From Pelodera strongyloides (taxonomy: Eukaryota; Nematoda; Chromadorea; Rhabditida; Rhabditidae): 64,000 bases of DNA. Each line of letters opens with the position of its first letter. Within the stretch, counting starts at the first letter, position 1. Under the pieces are notes generated by a model, which saw only the letters and a list, made by a program, of their open reading frames with translations, did no database searches and was not told the origin of the DNA. Shown here one piece after another: positions 1-10,856 of the stretch. The stretch covers positions 52,342 through 116,341 of the forward strand of contig JAANDG010000470.1 of assembly GCA_036852015.1 (NCBI GenBank). Direction: 5' to 3'. A program made the position numbers and the translations under genes.

Positions 1-95
1 GTACGCAGACGGACAAACGGACATTCTCCGCATGCCGAGCTAATTTTAGTTATTATATCATAATTTTTGTAAAAGTCAACATTTTTGGCTGAAAT

Positions 96-761
96 TTTCA
101 CAGAAGTTATAAAATATGGTGTATTAACTAACTAGAAAGAAAGAAATACGTTTTTCTGTTCTAGAAAAAAATTAGGGTGGAAACCGAAAAAAGAGGGACA
201 CGGATGAAACCCAAACTATGTTAATTTCACAGAAGTTATAAAATATGGTGTATTAAAGGGACAGGCCCATCAAAGTAAACCTATATTTACGATACGTCCA
301 TAGTGACTATCAAGCATTTTTATTACAATATATACAAACTAAATTTCACATTTATTTGCCGTTGAAAACTTTTTTCCGATGCGCTCTGCTCAAATGTATA
401 CCATAGAGCCGCAAATATCCTTGTCGTCAATGCAAATTTATCGTGAAATTATAATGCGATTAAAATTTGCATATATAGCTTTGAAATCTGCAGTTTTATG
501 GTATACATTTGAGCAGTCCGCATTGGAAAAAAAGTTGTCTAGGGCGAATAATGGTGAAATTTAGTTTGTATATATTGTAATAAAAATGCTTGATAGTCAT
601 TATGAACGTATCGTAAAAGTAGGTTTATTTTGATGGGCCTGTCCCTTTAACTAACTAGAAAGAAAGAAATACGTTTTTCTGTTCTAGAAAAAAATTAGGG
701 TGGAAACCGAAAAAAGAGGGACACGGATGAAACCCAAACTATGTTAATTTCACAGAAGTTA
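96..761. repeat. Local tandem duplication (about 129-bp unit) split by a MITE
   Basis: A roughly 129-bp unit is present twice. The long shared block is 124-237 and 647-761, and the block with TATGGTGTATTAA recurs at 98-127 and 227-256. The second copy is interrupted at its TTAA by the fold-back element 253-650, so the duplication came before that insertion. No coding potential is visible in the unit. Confidence 0.8.
253..650. mobile_element. Palindromic TTAA MITE, family 1, copy a
   Basis: The element starts TTAAAGGGACAGGCCCATC and ends with its inverse. TTAA at both ends (253-256 and 647-650) acts as the target duplication. The two arms (about 257-410 and 490-646) are near-complementary along their whole length, so the element is a hairpin with no coding room. 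Other copies are 45701-46098 and, more diverged, 54462-54933. TTAA duplication is typical of piggyBac-type transposition, and palindromic TTAA elements are known in nematodes; mobilisation in trans is inference. Confidence 0.85.
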
Positions 762-873
762 AAGTTTGCCTACCCTCGTGCTAATCGTGCTAACTAAGGA
801 TGTCACTGGCAGACCCAGTCATCACACCTTTGGTTACAACATCAGAGACCGCTTCGTCACAAACACGACAGGT

Positions 874-1214
874 TCAGCTGCTATAAAATAACCAAAACAA
901 TGCACAATAAGAAAAAGTTTGCCTACCCTTTCCATCATTAGTAAAAACAAAAAATTACTGTTATATTTTTTCAAATTGTCATTAATTACATACCTCGAAT
1001 TAGTAAAGGCCATCTGGTCCTCAGAATTAAGCATGCCGATCAGAGGTGCAGTGATTAACTCCTCATAAGTGACACAATGATGCCATTCAAGGAAGCTGAT
1101 GGTGTCATCATAGATACAATAAGAGCAGCCCGGACCATTCTTCAAGACACGAAGCTGCAGGTGAGAAATAATCACCATGGGAAGCATGATTAGGAGCAAG
1201 ATACCGCGTACCAT
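874..1214 (-). CDS. Candidate small secreted protein, two exons
   Basis: Exons would be 994-1214 and 874-880 on the minus strand, giving about 75 residues. The first 20 or so residues are a strongly hydrophobic signal-like segment after MVRG. The rest has three cysteines (CSYC and HHC) and an acidic middle. The donor GAG|GTATGT and acceptor TTTATAG bound a 113-nt intron, and the frame stops two codons into exon 2. The family is not recognised. The single ORF read through the intron is longer (to 834) but uses intron-like AT-rich sequence. Homology is needed to separate this from chance. Confidence 0.35.
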
Positions 1215-1897
1215 CTCTCAGTGAGATCAGTAATGAAAGTATACTTGAATAAGCCTAAGTTGCAACCAGCCTCGCCATCTGTTGCGCAAAAATTAACTTT
1301 AACCCAGTCATTCACAAAAACTAGTCATCACCAGGTGTTCGTGTTACGAAAAACTCGAGACACTATGAATGGCCGGTATCAACAGAGAGAAGCAAAGTGC
1401 CAAACTTGGCAACACTAATTCTATTTTCAGATCTACTTTCATCTCGCCGTCCTCTCGCCGCCCCGAGTGTCGCAGCTTTCCTGCGAAATCGACCAAACTC
1501 CACTCACCGATGTCCTGCCCCCTGTCACCCGCTCAAATAAATGAAAAGAAGAACACCGAGGGACCGACCATAAAAAAGAGAAATATCCCCCAACAGCCCC
1601 CCTTGCAACGTTCCCTTAGAAACCTTGGGCTTTTTTCCTCATCACACAGAAACCCTCTCACCGTCAGTAATATGCTATTTCTCATGTCTGTCAACCCTCC
1701 ACCACATAGAAATATAGCAACTACTTAAGGGGAAAAAGGGAACATTCGTCGCTCCGACCACACTTTCTTTCTTTCTTTAATGTAAAGGGAAAAACCCCTA
1801 CGCCTGTTTCCGAGCGTTACCGTAACCCTTTTATTTTGAAATAAACCTTGTTAATATCAAGGGCTATCTGATCAACAGAAGATTGCCCCACAGTACT

Positions 1898-1898
<1 letters not shown>
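1215..1898. other. No supported gene
   Basis: Open frames of 65 and 119 codons overlap here on the plus strand, but their products are low in complexity and lack recognisable domains. A short CTTT tract lies near 1765-1780. The stretch could include promoter sequence for the minus-strand candidate ending at 1214. Nothing else is visible. Confidence 0.5.

Positions 1899-1973
<75 letters not shown>
1899..1973. repeat. (CA)n microsatellite
   Basis: About 36 CA dinucleotides with one break (CACCACAC near 1931). Confidence 0.95.
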
Positions 1974-1975
<2 letters not shown>

Positions 1976-2004
1976 GCCTAAGCCCCCGAAAGGAGGGGTT
2001 AAAA

Positions 2005-3165
2005 CAAAACAGAATCTATGACTTCAAAAATAAGTCGACGTGCAAAGATCACCGTCACGATGCAAACTGATTCCAATGCTGAAGCGAAGCTGGCATCAGG
2101 CACATATTTTCGATCGTGCTTCTGATTCAGAATCTTTGATGTCAAAAACAAGTCGACGTGCAAAGTAGAGTGGGGCCAAAACGGGTTGAGCGATTCACAT
2201 GAGTGACTCATCACTGGCGGTTCACGGGTCAACCCGGGTCACACGTGAACCGCCTAGGCGATTCAATATGAGAGTGGCTCATGAGCCAACCCGGGGTGAG
2301 TGACTCACGTGTATCATTTCCTTTTTACGGATCTTCCGTCAAATAAATGTAATTAAATATAATTGTAAACGGTAGAGGGTAATTATTCTCGTATATAACA
2401 TACTAAATATTATCGAGAAGTTTAAGTTAACGTATGTAACCCGCCCGTCTTTCTTTTTGATTTTCGGCTCTGTCCCGGAGTCGTCTCTTTTTCGCAAGGC
2501 CGGTCCGTTTCAACCCGAACCCGCCTTTTCACAAAAGGGCGGTTCAACTCACTGACTCGCCTCTTTGTGAGCGGTTCACCGCTCAACCCGTTTTGACCCC
2601 ACTCTAGTGCAAAGTTCACCGTAGATCAAAAGTATAGATGCAAATCGGCTCCAATACTGAGGCGAAGCTTGCATCAGTGACAGATTGTCGATCGCGCTTC
2701 TGATTCAGAATCTGTGACGTCAAAACAAGTCGACGTGAAAAGTTCGCCGTAGATCAAAATTATCGATACAAGCAACTCCAATGCTGAAGCGAAGCATGCA
2801 TAGATAGATTGTCGATCGCGCTTCCGATTCAGAACCTATGACGTCAAAAACAAGTCGACGTGCAAAGTTCGCCGTAAATCAAAAGTAACGATGCAAATCG
2901 ACTCCCCTGCTGAAGCGAAGAGTGCATCAGAGACGGATTGTCGATCGTGCTTCTGATTCAGAATCTATGATGTCGAAAACAAGTCGACGTGCCAAGCTCG
3001 CCGCAGCTCAAAGATAGCGTTGAAAATGGACTTCAAGTGACCGAGAAGCTCGCATTAGAGACAGATTCTCGATCATGCTTCTGTTTTGGAATCTGTGACG
3101 TCAAAAATAAGTCGACGTGCAAATTTCGCCGTAGCTCAAAGTTTACGATGGAAATGGAAAACTTC
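2005..3165 (-). repeat. 129-bp satellite, left block (inverted relative to the 58.7-64 kb array)
   Basis: Diverged monomers carry the diagnostic blocks AAGTCGACGTGCAAAG, TTCTGATTCAGAATCT and TGACGTCA in the reverse orientation to the large array at the right end. About six to seven monomers are present once the inserted MITE (2166-2606) is removed. Divergence rises toward 3165, as expected of an array edge. Confidence 0.85.
2166..2606. mobile_element. hAT-type MITE in the satellite
   Basis: The terminal inverted repeats start TAGAGTGGGGCCAAAACGGG and end with the inverse of TAGAGTGGGGTCAAAACGGG. An exact 8-bp duplication, GTGCAAAG, flanks it (2158-2165 and 2607-2614); 8-bp duplications are typical of hAT elements. 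The GC-rich ends hold smaller palindromes around GGTTCACGGG and GAGTGACTCA. There is no transposase, so it is non-autonomous. The same termini bound 50802-51786. Confidence 0.85.
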
Positions 3166-3957
3166 AAAATGAAGATGAATCTAATTCAGTGTAGTGCAAA
3201 TCTGAACCTAAACTTCAAACATTGAAATCGTTAATCAAGATCAAAAGCTCAAGCTATATCACTGGAGAGAGGCGCCCGTCTAGAACTATAAAACTATGAA
3301 TTTATGCTTCAGTCATTTTTTTTATTGTTGTCTCATTTTTCCCTATGGGTACCATCAGTGATTTCATGAAAAAAGTTGAAAAATGAAATACCGTTTTTTT
3401 TAAACTTAAATAGAGCATAAAGGTGTTATGAACACTATTAAAGTAGAACAGACGCGAACAGTTACTCTTTACATCCATCATTTAAGTTGTAAAATGAAAA
3501 AAATATCACAGTTAATGCAGTTAAAGGATCGCAGTCACTACAAATTATTTTTTATTCGCTTTTCATTAATTGCTCAAGTATGTGAAGAAAACGACGATTC
3601 CAGCGCCAAAGTACGGCAAAACGAACTCAGGGAGAGAAATCCCTGTGTATGAGTTTTTCTTATATACCGTAGTTTATAATTGCCCGTATAGAGTTTCATA
3701 ATAAATATCCTGCAGTGATAAACCACGCGCCAGGTGTAACACTGCAGGCTGTTCACTCTCCAAGTACCCCTGGCAATTGCATATATGCACCGGCGTCAGT
3801 CATTTATCAAAACTCATTCGCATTGATTTCTCTCCCTGAGTTCCATTTCATGTGGATTTTTATGGGCTGCATATTGTTTTATAAATCTGCTTGCTAATAA
3901 AAACCGAATAAAAAAGTTGATTTTGAAGTGACTGCCTTCCTTTAATGCAAAAATAAT
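3166..3957. other. No supported gene
   Basis: AT-rich sequence with only short open frames (60-78 codons) on both strands, none with a recognisable domain or splice structure. Confidence 0.5.
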
Positions 3958-4031
3958 GTCCGCAGCGTGGATTCGAACCCGTGACCTTCCTCTTAGCAGT
4001 CAGAAGTCCTATCCACTACACTAAACGACGA
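3958..4031 (-). pseudogene. tRNA-like sequence, GCT anticodon position, decayed
   Basis: The minus strand has an A-box-like TAGTGTAGTGG, an anticodon-loop-like CTGCTAA (GCT) and a perfect B box GGTTCGAATCC at normal spacing. The acceptor stem and the 3' half of the anticodon stem do not pair well. It is therefore a tRNA pseudogene or tRNA-derived repeat rather than a functional gene. A shorter, related 3' fragment sits at 58694-58728. Confidence 0.5.
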
Positions 4032-4251
4032 TTGACATCATAGTTCTGGTAGACTGTGACAATGACCGAAAAAAACTTATCTCGCGTGCGAAAGGTGTTC
4101 CTGAGATAATCTTTCTTATAAAATCGTACCTTATATATTGCTTATCATGTGGCATCAGCAGATTTTTCATACGTTACCTATTGGCCGAGTTTTGCCCTTG
4201 TTAGAATAATAGTCGATTTGATTTAAATAAAGGTGGCAGAAAAAAAACCAT

Positions 4252-4630
4252 GATAGAGTATTTATGTCGCACTTTCGCAGACGAAATTACGCGAAAGTGC
4301 CATCCATCTCGAAAAAAATGTGAGTGTTTTCCTTCAGACGAAAGTGCGACACAGTAAGCCCGAAAGTGCCGCGTTTCGTGCAAGGATTATTTTAATTTAA
4401 AAATGTATTGAGCGCCAATTCAAATTTGCCGCAAAAAATCCCGAATCACTGTGATGAAAAAATATCCCGCCCAATACACCTTTAAATTAAAATAATCCTT
4501 GCACGAAACGCGGCACTTTCGGGCTTACTGTGTCGCACTTTCGTCTGAAGGAAACCACTCACATTTTTTTCGAGATGGATGGCACTTTCGCGCACTTTCG
4601 CCTGCGAAAGTGCGACATAAATACTCTATC
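4252..4630. mobile_element. Fold-back element rich in GCACTTTCG
   Basis: Inverted arms 4252-4410 and 4471-4630 start and end with GATAGAGTATTTATGTCGCA and its inverse. The motif GCACTTTCG or its inverse recurs many times in the arms. The right arm has an extra CGCACTTTCG unit. The central 60 bp are unique. There is no coding capacity; mirror-image open frames on the two strands are a by-product of the palindrome. Confidence 0.8.
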
Positions 4631-4634
4631 AATC

Positions 4635-5795
4635 ATCATGTAGCAAAAGTTCATATAAATGAAAAGGGAACACGGAAGCTGTACAATGTTTCGTTATTAG
4701 GGCTAGGCGCAGCCTAGCCCTTTTTGGTTCTTCTCCGGGGGTTTCCCGGACATGGGAGCACTCATTAATTGATAGCAAAAAAGTACTGGACCAAATGGGC
4801 TCTAATTTGGTAGATCTACTCTTCTAATGTTCCTTTACAAACATGCAAAAACTCAGCCAGAAAAGATCATTTTGAAGATAAGTTGTGAAAAAAACGACTG
4901 ACGTATTATGTGGATTTTTTCTATCATTCCTCAATTTTCGCGGGCATCAAATGCACACTTTTGGAATTTTGTTCATTATAGTATACCAGGGACCGGGGAA
5001 TTTTAAAATACTGATTTCTAATTATTGATTTATTGATTTTTATGCTAATTTTGGTAATTTTTGGTACATTTTCGGCCCTAGCGCGCTCCTAAATGAACAT
5101 TTTGCTTCCAAACTACGGCTTTAGATAATTCAAGTGTTGCTGAGAGGGGGCTTTTGGGGCCCCGAACATTGCACCTTCGCACTTTTGTGCGCACACCGGA
5201 AGCCCCGCCCCTTTTCCTTTTACATAGGCTCCCTGGGATGGTTCATAGTTACGCTGACAGTACATTATAAAATAAAGCATTTTCTATGGAAAACTTTTTT
5301 CTCACCTTTTCAGATAAGAAATGAAAACACTAAATGGGGGAAATGTGTTGACTTGTATAGGAATGTTTCCCGTCGCGAAAAAAACTATTATTTGAAGTTT
5401 TTGTCCCAATTTCTGGGAATTTAAAAATGAAATGCAACCAACCTCGCCCTCTAGCAGCTGTAACGAATGAGTACCTTTTTCGAGATCAGGCGAACTATAT
5501 AATACGCTAATTTACAGAAATATCAGTTGTCTTACTAGTGAACTATGTACGATTCAGACTACAGACTGATTATTATACTGAAACCATTCTTATAATGTTT
5601 CAGGAGCACTGTTCGCAGGTCTGTTTTCTGCTTTTGTGCTATCTGTGACTTGCGTCTTTTTGCCAACAAATAGCGCATAGAGCGGTGAATGTGATTTGAA
5701 AATACCTGTTTTTCGTATGCGGTATGTTCAATTATTTTTCATTTATTTTGTGCAGATTATCTTTGGTCGTTCAGCATAGATGCATTTTTTTTTTT
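4635..5795. repeat. Dispersed repeat D, copy 1, with nested repeat E
   Basis: Sequence from the GAACACGGAAGCTG block to the GCAGATTATCTTTGG block is shared with 37335-38445. Positions about 4697-5295 are absent from that copy. They match the free-standing repeat at 6725-7330, so a 600-bp element E is nested in D. A perfect 9-bp-arm palindrome, GGGCTAGGC/GCCTAGCCC, lies at 4699-4719, near the left edge of E. No protein is recognised. Confidence 0.7.
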
Positions 5796-6634
5796 TGGAA
5801 ACAGACGGAAGAAAACGGTAACAAACATCGAATCGTTTATATGCACGGAAGTAACTACTAACTCAGGTCACGCTTCGCTGGCGTGCAGTCATTTATGAAG
5901 CACGCGTGCGGCATCCAATCCACTGGCGTGCAGTCCGACGGACTGCATGCGTGATCAGGACAGTCCCGGTCACGCGTGCGGCAGCAATTTATGCACAGTG
6001 CCGTAAACGTGCGGAAAATGAATGGTTGCACAGAACCCCTCCCCCTTTCCTACACATAAAAATAACAATAAATAAAGCACTACAACAATAAAACAACGCA
6101 GACCACACCAATATGCAACAATAATTCATCAATATATTTATTCAAACGCACTTAAAAAGACATACAAAAGAGCAAGAAACATGTCAATTGTGAAACTTAA
6201 TCTACTCATCAGTTCGGAAGGCGGCTACTCCTATAACACAACAATAAGGCAGTTATGGCTAAGCTACGAAAACAAGGAACAACAATAAACACGTGATTAC
6301 GTTGAGTTATGTATTTAGTCATATGACGACATTTTCCTCTGTTCTGGTTTTGGATTACTTTGTCCATGGTCTCAGCACACCTGAAAATAACACATACAGA
6401 TTTCAGTTCAATCCATAAAATGCATGCGAATTATTATTACCTGAGTTATACAGAGCACATGGTATTGGTATTGGACGCAAGATACCACATTACGAACAAG
6501 ACCGTTTTTGTTTCGAAATAAAATAGAGGGAGTGTCGTATGCTACTATCAAGACGATACATTATTTATCACAAGTTTCACATTAATGCACACTAATGCTA
6601 CACGGTGCAAAGTGTACAAGGGTATGTTGCTTTA

Positions 6635-6637
<3 letters not shown>
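5796..6637. other. No supported gene; short GC-rich repeats
   Basis: A cluster of GCGTGCAGTC and CACGCGTGCGGCA direct repeats lies at about 5880-5995. The rest is AT-rich and has no coding signal I can support. Confidence 0.45.

Positions 6638-6724
<87 letters not shown>
6638..6724. repeat. (TA)n microsatellite
   Basis: About 43 TA dinucleotides with one G interruption near 6655. It directly borders repeat E copy 2, a common insertion context for TA-targeting elements. Confidence 0.95.
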
Positions 6725-6727
<3 letters not shown>

Positions 6728-7330
6728 GGCTTTTTGGTTCTTCTCCGGGGGTTTCCGGACCTGGGAGCACTCATTAATTGATATCACAAAAAGTACTGAA
6801 CCAAATGGGCTCTAATTTGGTAGATGAATGTTCCTCTACAAATCTGCAAAAACTCAGCCAGAAAAGATCATTTTGAAGATAAGTTATTAAAAAACGACTG
6901 ACGTAGTATGTGGATTTTTTTTCTGTCCTTCCTTCCTCAGTTTTCGTGAGCATCAAAGGCACACTTTTGGGCTGGTGTTCATTATAGTATATCAGGGGGC
7001 GGGATTCTAGCAAAGCCATTAGCATTTTAAAATATTGATTTCTAATTATCGATTTATTGATTTTAATGCTAATTTTGGCGCTCCTCAATGAACATTTTGC
7101 TTCCAAACTACGGCTTTAGATAATTCAAGTGTTGCTGAGAATATTTCTCTGTGACGGCATCTTTCCCTGATACCGATTTCTTAGACTTTTGGGGCCCCGA
7201 ACATTGCACCTTCGCACTTTGGTGCGCGCACCGGAAGCCCCGCCTCTTTTCCTTTTACATAGGCTCCCTATGATGGTTCATAGTTTACGCTGACAGTACA
7301 TTATAAAATAAAGCATTTTCTACGGAAAAT
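6725..7330. repeat. Dispersed repeat E, copy 2
   Basis: About 600 bp, starting near GGCTTTTTGGTTCTTCTCC and ending near AAAGCATTTTCTACGGAAAA. It is closely similar to 4715-5295 with small indels. No protein is recognised; probably a non-autonomous element. Confidence 0.75.
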
Positions 7331-7927
7331 AATCTCTATACAATAGAAATCCGTTAAAGTTTGTTTATTTTTCACCAATTTTCAAGCTGGTAAGCCTGGG
7401 ATCCCCCTTTTTTGATTTTGAAGAAATCTGGGGGAGTAGGGAAATATTGAACGCGGAAAACAAGCGATTAAAAATGGAGATTGTCTGAACAATATTTATC
7501 ATTCATTATCGAGTATCGAGTATTTTATTCCAGAAAATGGCTCTGCGGCACTCATTGGAATTTGGAATTTCGGTTATCAGTACTCTAGCAAAAGTTGATT
7601 GAGGAGAAGCTGGAAATTCTAAGGCTTTAAAGTTGCAAAATAGCGACTGTTTTTATTATATATCTGTCGCCTAATGCCTCCTGGGACGACCTTTACTTAT
7701 GAATACAACATGCCTGGTAGTGTATTGACAAAGCGCTCGACTATTGAGCGAGGAGGCGTGGGCTCGGTTCCGGCCAAAGCAAAGCTACATAATCCAATGT
7801 TTAACCTTCAGTCACTCTGTTCCTAATTAACTATTTAATTCATGTTAGCTTTCACGACCCAGTAGCTGAATAACGCGACTGTTAGAGCAGAAGGCTTGGT
7901 AATTATGGAATGATAGTTCGTTCGGCT
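7331..7927. other. No supported gene
   Basis: AT-rich sequence. A short stretch at about 7733-7795 resembles a badly degraded tRNA (AGCGCTCGACTATTGAGCG, then CGGTTCCGGCC) but is too weak to call. Confidence 0.4.
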
Positions 7928-9047
7928 CTATTGTAGAATTACCGTCCCATGGAAACCTAGGCGCCCAAGTGAGCCAACCGTGAACCGTCCCATGTGTGGG
8001 ACAACCGTTCGATAAGAGGAAAACGGTCCCAAGCAAATGGAGCCGTCCCGAAACTTCCGAACGTCCATGAAAATTGGGCAGTCCCTTGGCCCTTTCAACC
8101 GTCCCATAGCATAGCTCTCTCAACCTTCCCAATACTTCATTCGGTAAAATTGAAGAATACTACCCCACTAGTTTAGTTTAGTTTAGTACCCACAGTTTAG
8201 TACCCCAAGTGGAAAAATACTACCCCATAACAAAGGGGTAATATTTTTCCAACAGTATAATACTACCCCATCTTGTAAAAGTAGTACCCCATAGGGAAAA
8301 TACTGCCCCAAAGATTGGGGTAGTATAATTACTGATTGGGGTAGTAAAATGTTTAAATTGGGGTAGCAAAAGTTCAATGGGGTAGCCATGTTAAACTGTC
8401 CGGCAATCTTTAACGAGGCTACCCCAAAAATAAAAATTACTACCCCACGTTCATAAAATAATACCCCGTTTGCAAAAAATAGCATCTAAACCTACCAGCG
8501 GAAAATAACTACCCCATCTCGATTAATCTCCGAGATCTGGAGCGAAACTTCTTATTGTAGATGACTACCCCACTGTTGTAGATGACTACCCCACTGTTGT
8601 AGATGACTACCCCACTGTTGTAGATGACTACCCCACTGTTGTAGATGACTACCCCACTGTTGTAGATTGCTACCCCACCGTTGTAGATGGCTACCCCATT
8701 ATTGTAGATGAGTACCCCATGATATTGGTGTTTATTTAACTTTACTACCCCACCGTTGTAGATGGTTTCTTGGGGTACTATTTTCTCTTACTTCGAAAAT
8801 AATTCGGGTAGTATTTTACATGGGATAGTATTTTTTTCGTGGGGTAGTATTTATTTTTATCTGGGGTAGTCATCTACAATTCTACCACTTTATTCTTTGT
8901 TTCCATTGTCAAAAAAAGTTTATATGTAGGAATGTTTGAGTGAGATCACATCCATTCTGGCATCATGGGACGGTCAGATTTACATATGACGGTTGTGAAA
9001 CTCGCATGGTACGCCTAAATTTCCACGGCACGGTAATTGTACAATAG
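7928..9047. mobile_element. TIR element F, host of a nested element
   Basis: Imperfect 36-bp inverted ends at 7928-7963 (starting CTATTGTAGAATTACCGT) and 9012-9047. Inside the left end the motif ACCGTCCCA recurs several times, with its inverse on the right. The CTACCCC-rich element 8143-8886 is nested within it. No transposase is present. Confidence 0.65.
8143..8886. mobile_element. CTACCCC-rich non-autonomous element G, copy 1
   Basis: The ends are imperfect inverted repeats: GGTAAAATTGAAGAATACTA on the left and the inverse of GGTAGAATTGTAGATGACTA on the right. A 9-bp flanking duplication has one mismatch (ACTTCATTC 8134-8142, ACTTTATTC 8887-8895). The motif CTACCCC or its inverse occurs dozens of times across the element. 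About 8570-8710 is a tandem array of a 21-bp unit, GTTGTAGATGACTACCCC plus ACT. A second copy is 48326-49060. An 8-10-bp duplication suggests a hAT- or Mutator-type mobiliser; this is inference. Confidence 0.8.
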
Positions 9048-9653
9048 GTCTCAAGTACGTGCATCGACACGTCAAAAAATATTTAATATTTTGCAACAAT
9101 TACTCGAGGCTTAGGAAAAATGCACCTTCTTATTCAGTCCCTTTATTTGTAACGATGACGATTTGATTTTCCAAAAAAAAAATTGAGCTTCATATGGTAA
9201 AACAGTTTAGTGAAGGCATCATTTTACCCACAAACTTGGGTATTTCAAGCAAATATTTTTTTCTCTATCTATTTTACCCAGCCTTTAGGTATAGGATAGG
9301 TTAGTAGGTTTGAAAACGAACAATATTTAAATTCTTTTCCAGCCAATACATAGTTGCGGAACAGCGATCTAATTGTAAGCAGGCAAAAAATTAGAAGCTA
9401 TTTTTTTATTCCGCCCAATCAAATTAATAAGTGTGTTTCTTTAGGCTTGTTTATTGGAAGCGAACACCTAAGGAACGTAATCTTTTTTCGATAAAATGAA
9501 AGGCATTGAACGCCTAATGTGTTCTCCATCCAACGAACGAATAATGATGAGTTGCAGAATTGACCCTCTGTGTATATATGATGCGTATGTCCCGTAAATG
9601 AACATTTAATTAGTTTGGCTTGATATTTTCCAAAAATCTCTAAAAAGAGGAAA
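9048..9653. other. No supported gene
   Basis: AT-rich, no long open frames, no repeats recognised. Confidence 0.5.
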
Positions 9654-10697
9654 ATTATTTTATCGTGAAAAAGTGCTCTGTTTTAGGTAGGAGTTTTTGG
9701 CTCTTCTGCGCCATCATTGTTGTGAGGTAGTTAGTTAACTAACAGAAAATTTAGCGTCGACAAAAAGAGACCAATTCAGTGGTGGGCAGCATCTACAAAA
9801 AGAGAAAAATTCATTATGTTTATTCTTAACTATTCTATGAAAATGACCAGGCGGTCTCTTCCGACTGCAAGAATCGGCCTTCGGCCGATTGTTACCCCAC
9901 TACTTACATTTCCTATGATACTATGATGCTTTACTTTTATTTGCTAATTATTTATTTATATCCAACGGGGAGCCAAAAATTGCGGCGCTCCATTTGTCTG
10001 CTGGTTCACGTAAACTTTTAAAATGTGTTGCGAACTATGGAAGTAGAAATAAAGATTCAGCAAGTGGAAAAATTAAAGTAGGAAGCATAATTATTTGAAG
10101 CTAGTGGGGTGTTACGCCTTTTGTGGCATACCCATGATATAAATGCCTATTTTCAGTATCACATATATAACAATGTAGATCAAAAGACGACAATTACGTA
10201 ACAGATCTGAGAAGGGTCTCGCTTATTGAAATATATTTCATGGTTTCATTTGCACACTTTGCTTTCTATTCACTGAACAAACATGTTTTAATCTTCTACA
10301 CCTGTGTGAGCCTCCTAGTTTGAGTAGTGCTAAAAACTATACGTATATGGATACAACGCTTCTCTAGCCGCTATTTTGGCTCCCCGTTGGATATAAATAA
10401 ATAATTAGCAAATAAAAGTAAAGCATCATAGTATCATAGGAAATGTAAGTAGTGGGGTAACAATCGGCCGAAGGCCGATTCTTGCAGTCGGAAGAGACCG
10501 CCTGGTCATTTTCATAGAATAGTTAAGAATAAACATAATAAATTTTTCTCTTTTTGTAGATGCTGCCCACCACTGAATTAGTCTCTTTTGTCGCCGCTAA
10601 ATTTTCTGTTAGTTAACTAACTACCTCACAACAATGATGGCGCAGAAGAGCCAAAAACTCCTACCTAAAACAGAGCACTTTTTCACGATAAAATAAT
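9654..10697. mobile_element. Large fold-back element with 325-bp arms
   Basis: Long inverted arms, 9654-9978 and 10373-10697, are nearly identical and share the palindrome AATCGGCCTTCGGCCGATT. The termini are ATTATTTTATCGTGAAAAAG and its inverse. The 390-bp centre has no open frame worth calling. The right end abuts a TA-rich microsatellite. The high arm identity implies recent insertion or arm homogenisation. Confidence 0.85.
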
Positions 10698-10720
10698 ATA
10701 TATATATACACACCACACAC

Positions 10721-10751
<31 letters not shown>

Positions 10752-10796
10752 ACACACACACATATATATATATAGATATATATATATATACACATT

Positions 10797-10838
<42 letters not shown>

Positions 10839-10856
10839 ATATATATATATATATTC
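10695..10856. repeat. (TA)n/(CA)n compound microsatellite
   Basis: Alternating TA tracts with CACACA blocks. Open frames across it translate to IY repeats and are artefacts. Confidence 0.95.

Noticed and set aside
4201..4717. Paired 60-72-codon frames on opposite strands (MHETRHFRAYC)
   Set aside because: Mirror frames of a palindromic element, not a duplicated gene.
6582..6777. IY-repeat proteins across the (TA)n tract
   Set aside because: Pure microsatellite translation; the same applies to 10661-10903.
7733..7795. tRNA gene
   Set aside because: Only a rough A-box and B-box resemblance; no cloverleaf forms.
8570..8720. CRISPR-like array of 21-bp repeats
   Set aside because: The units abut with no spacers and lie inside a eukaryotic mobile element present in two copies.
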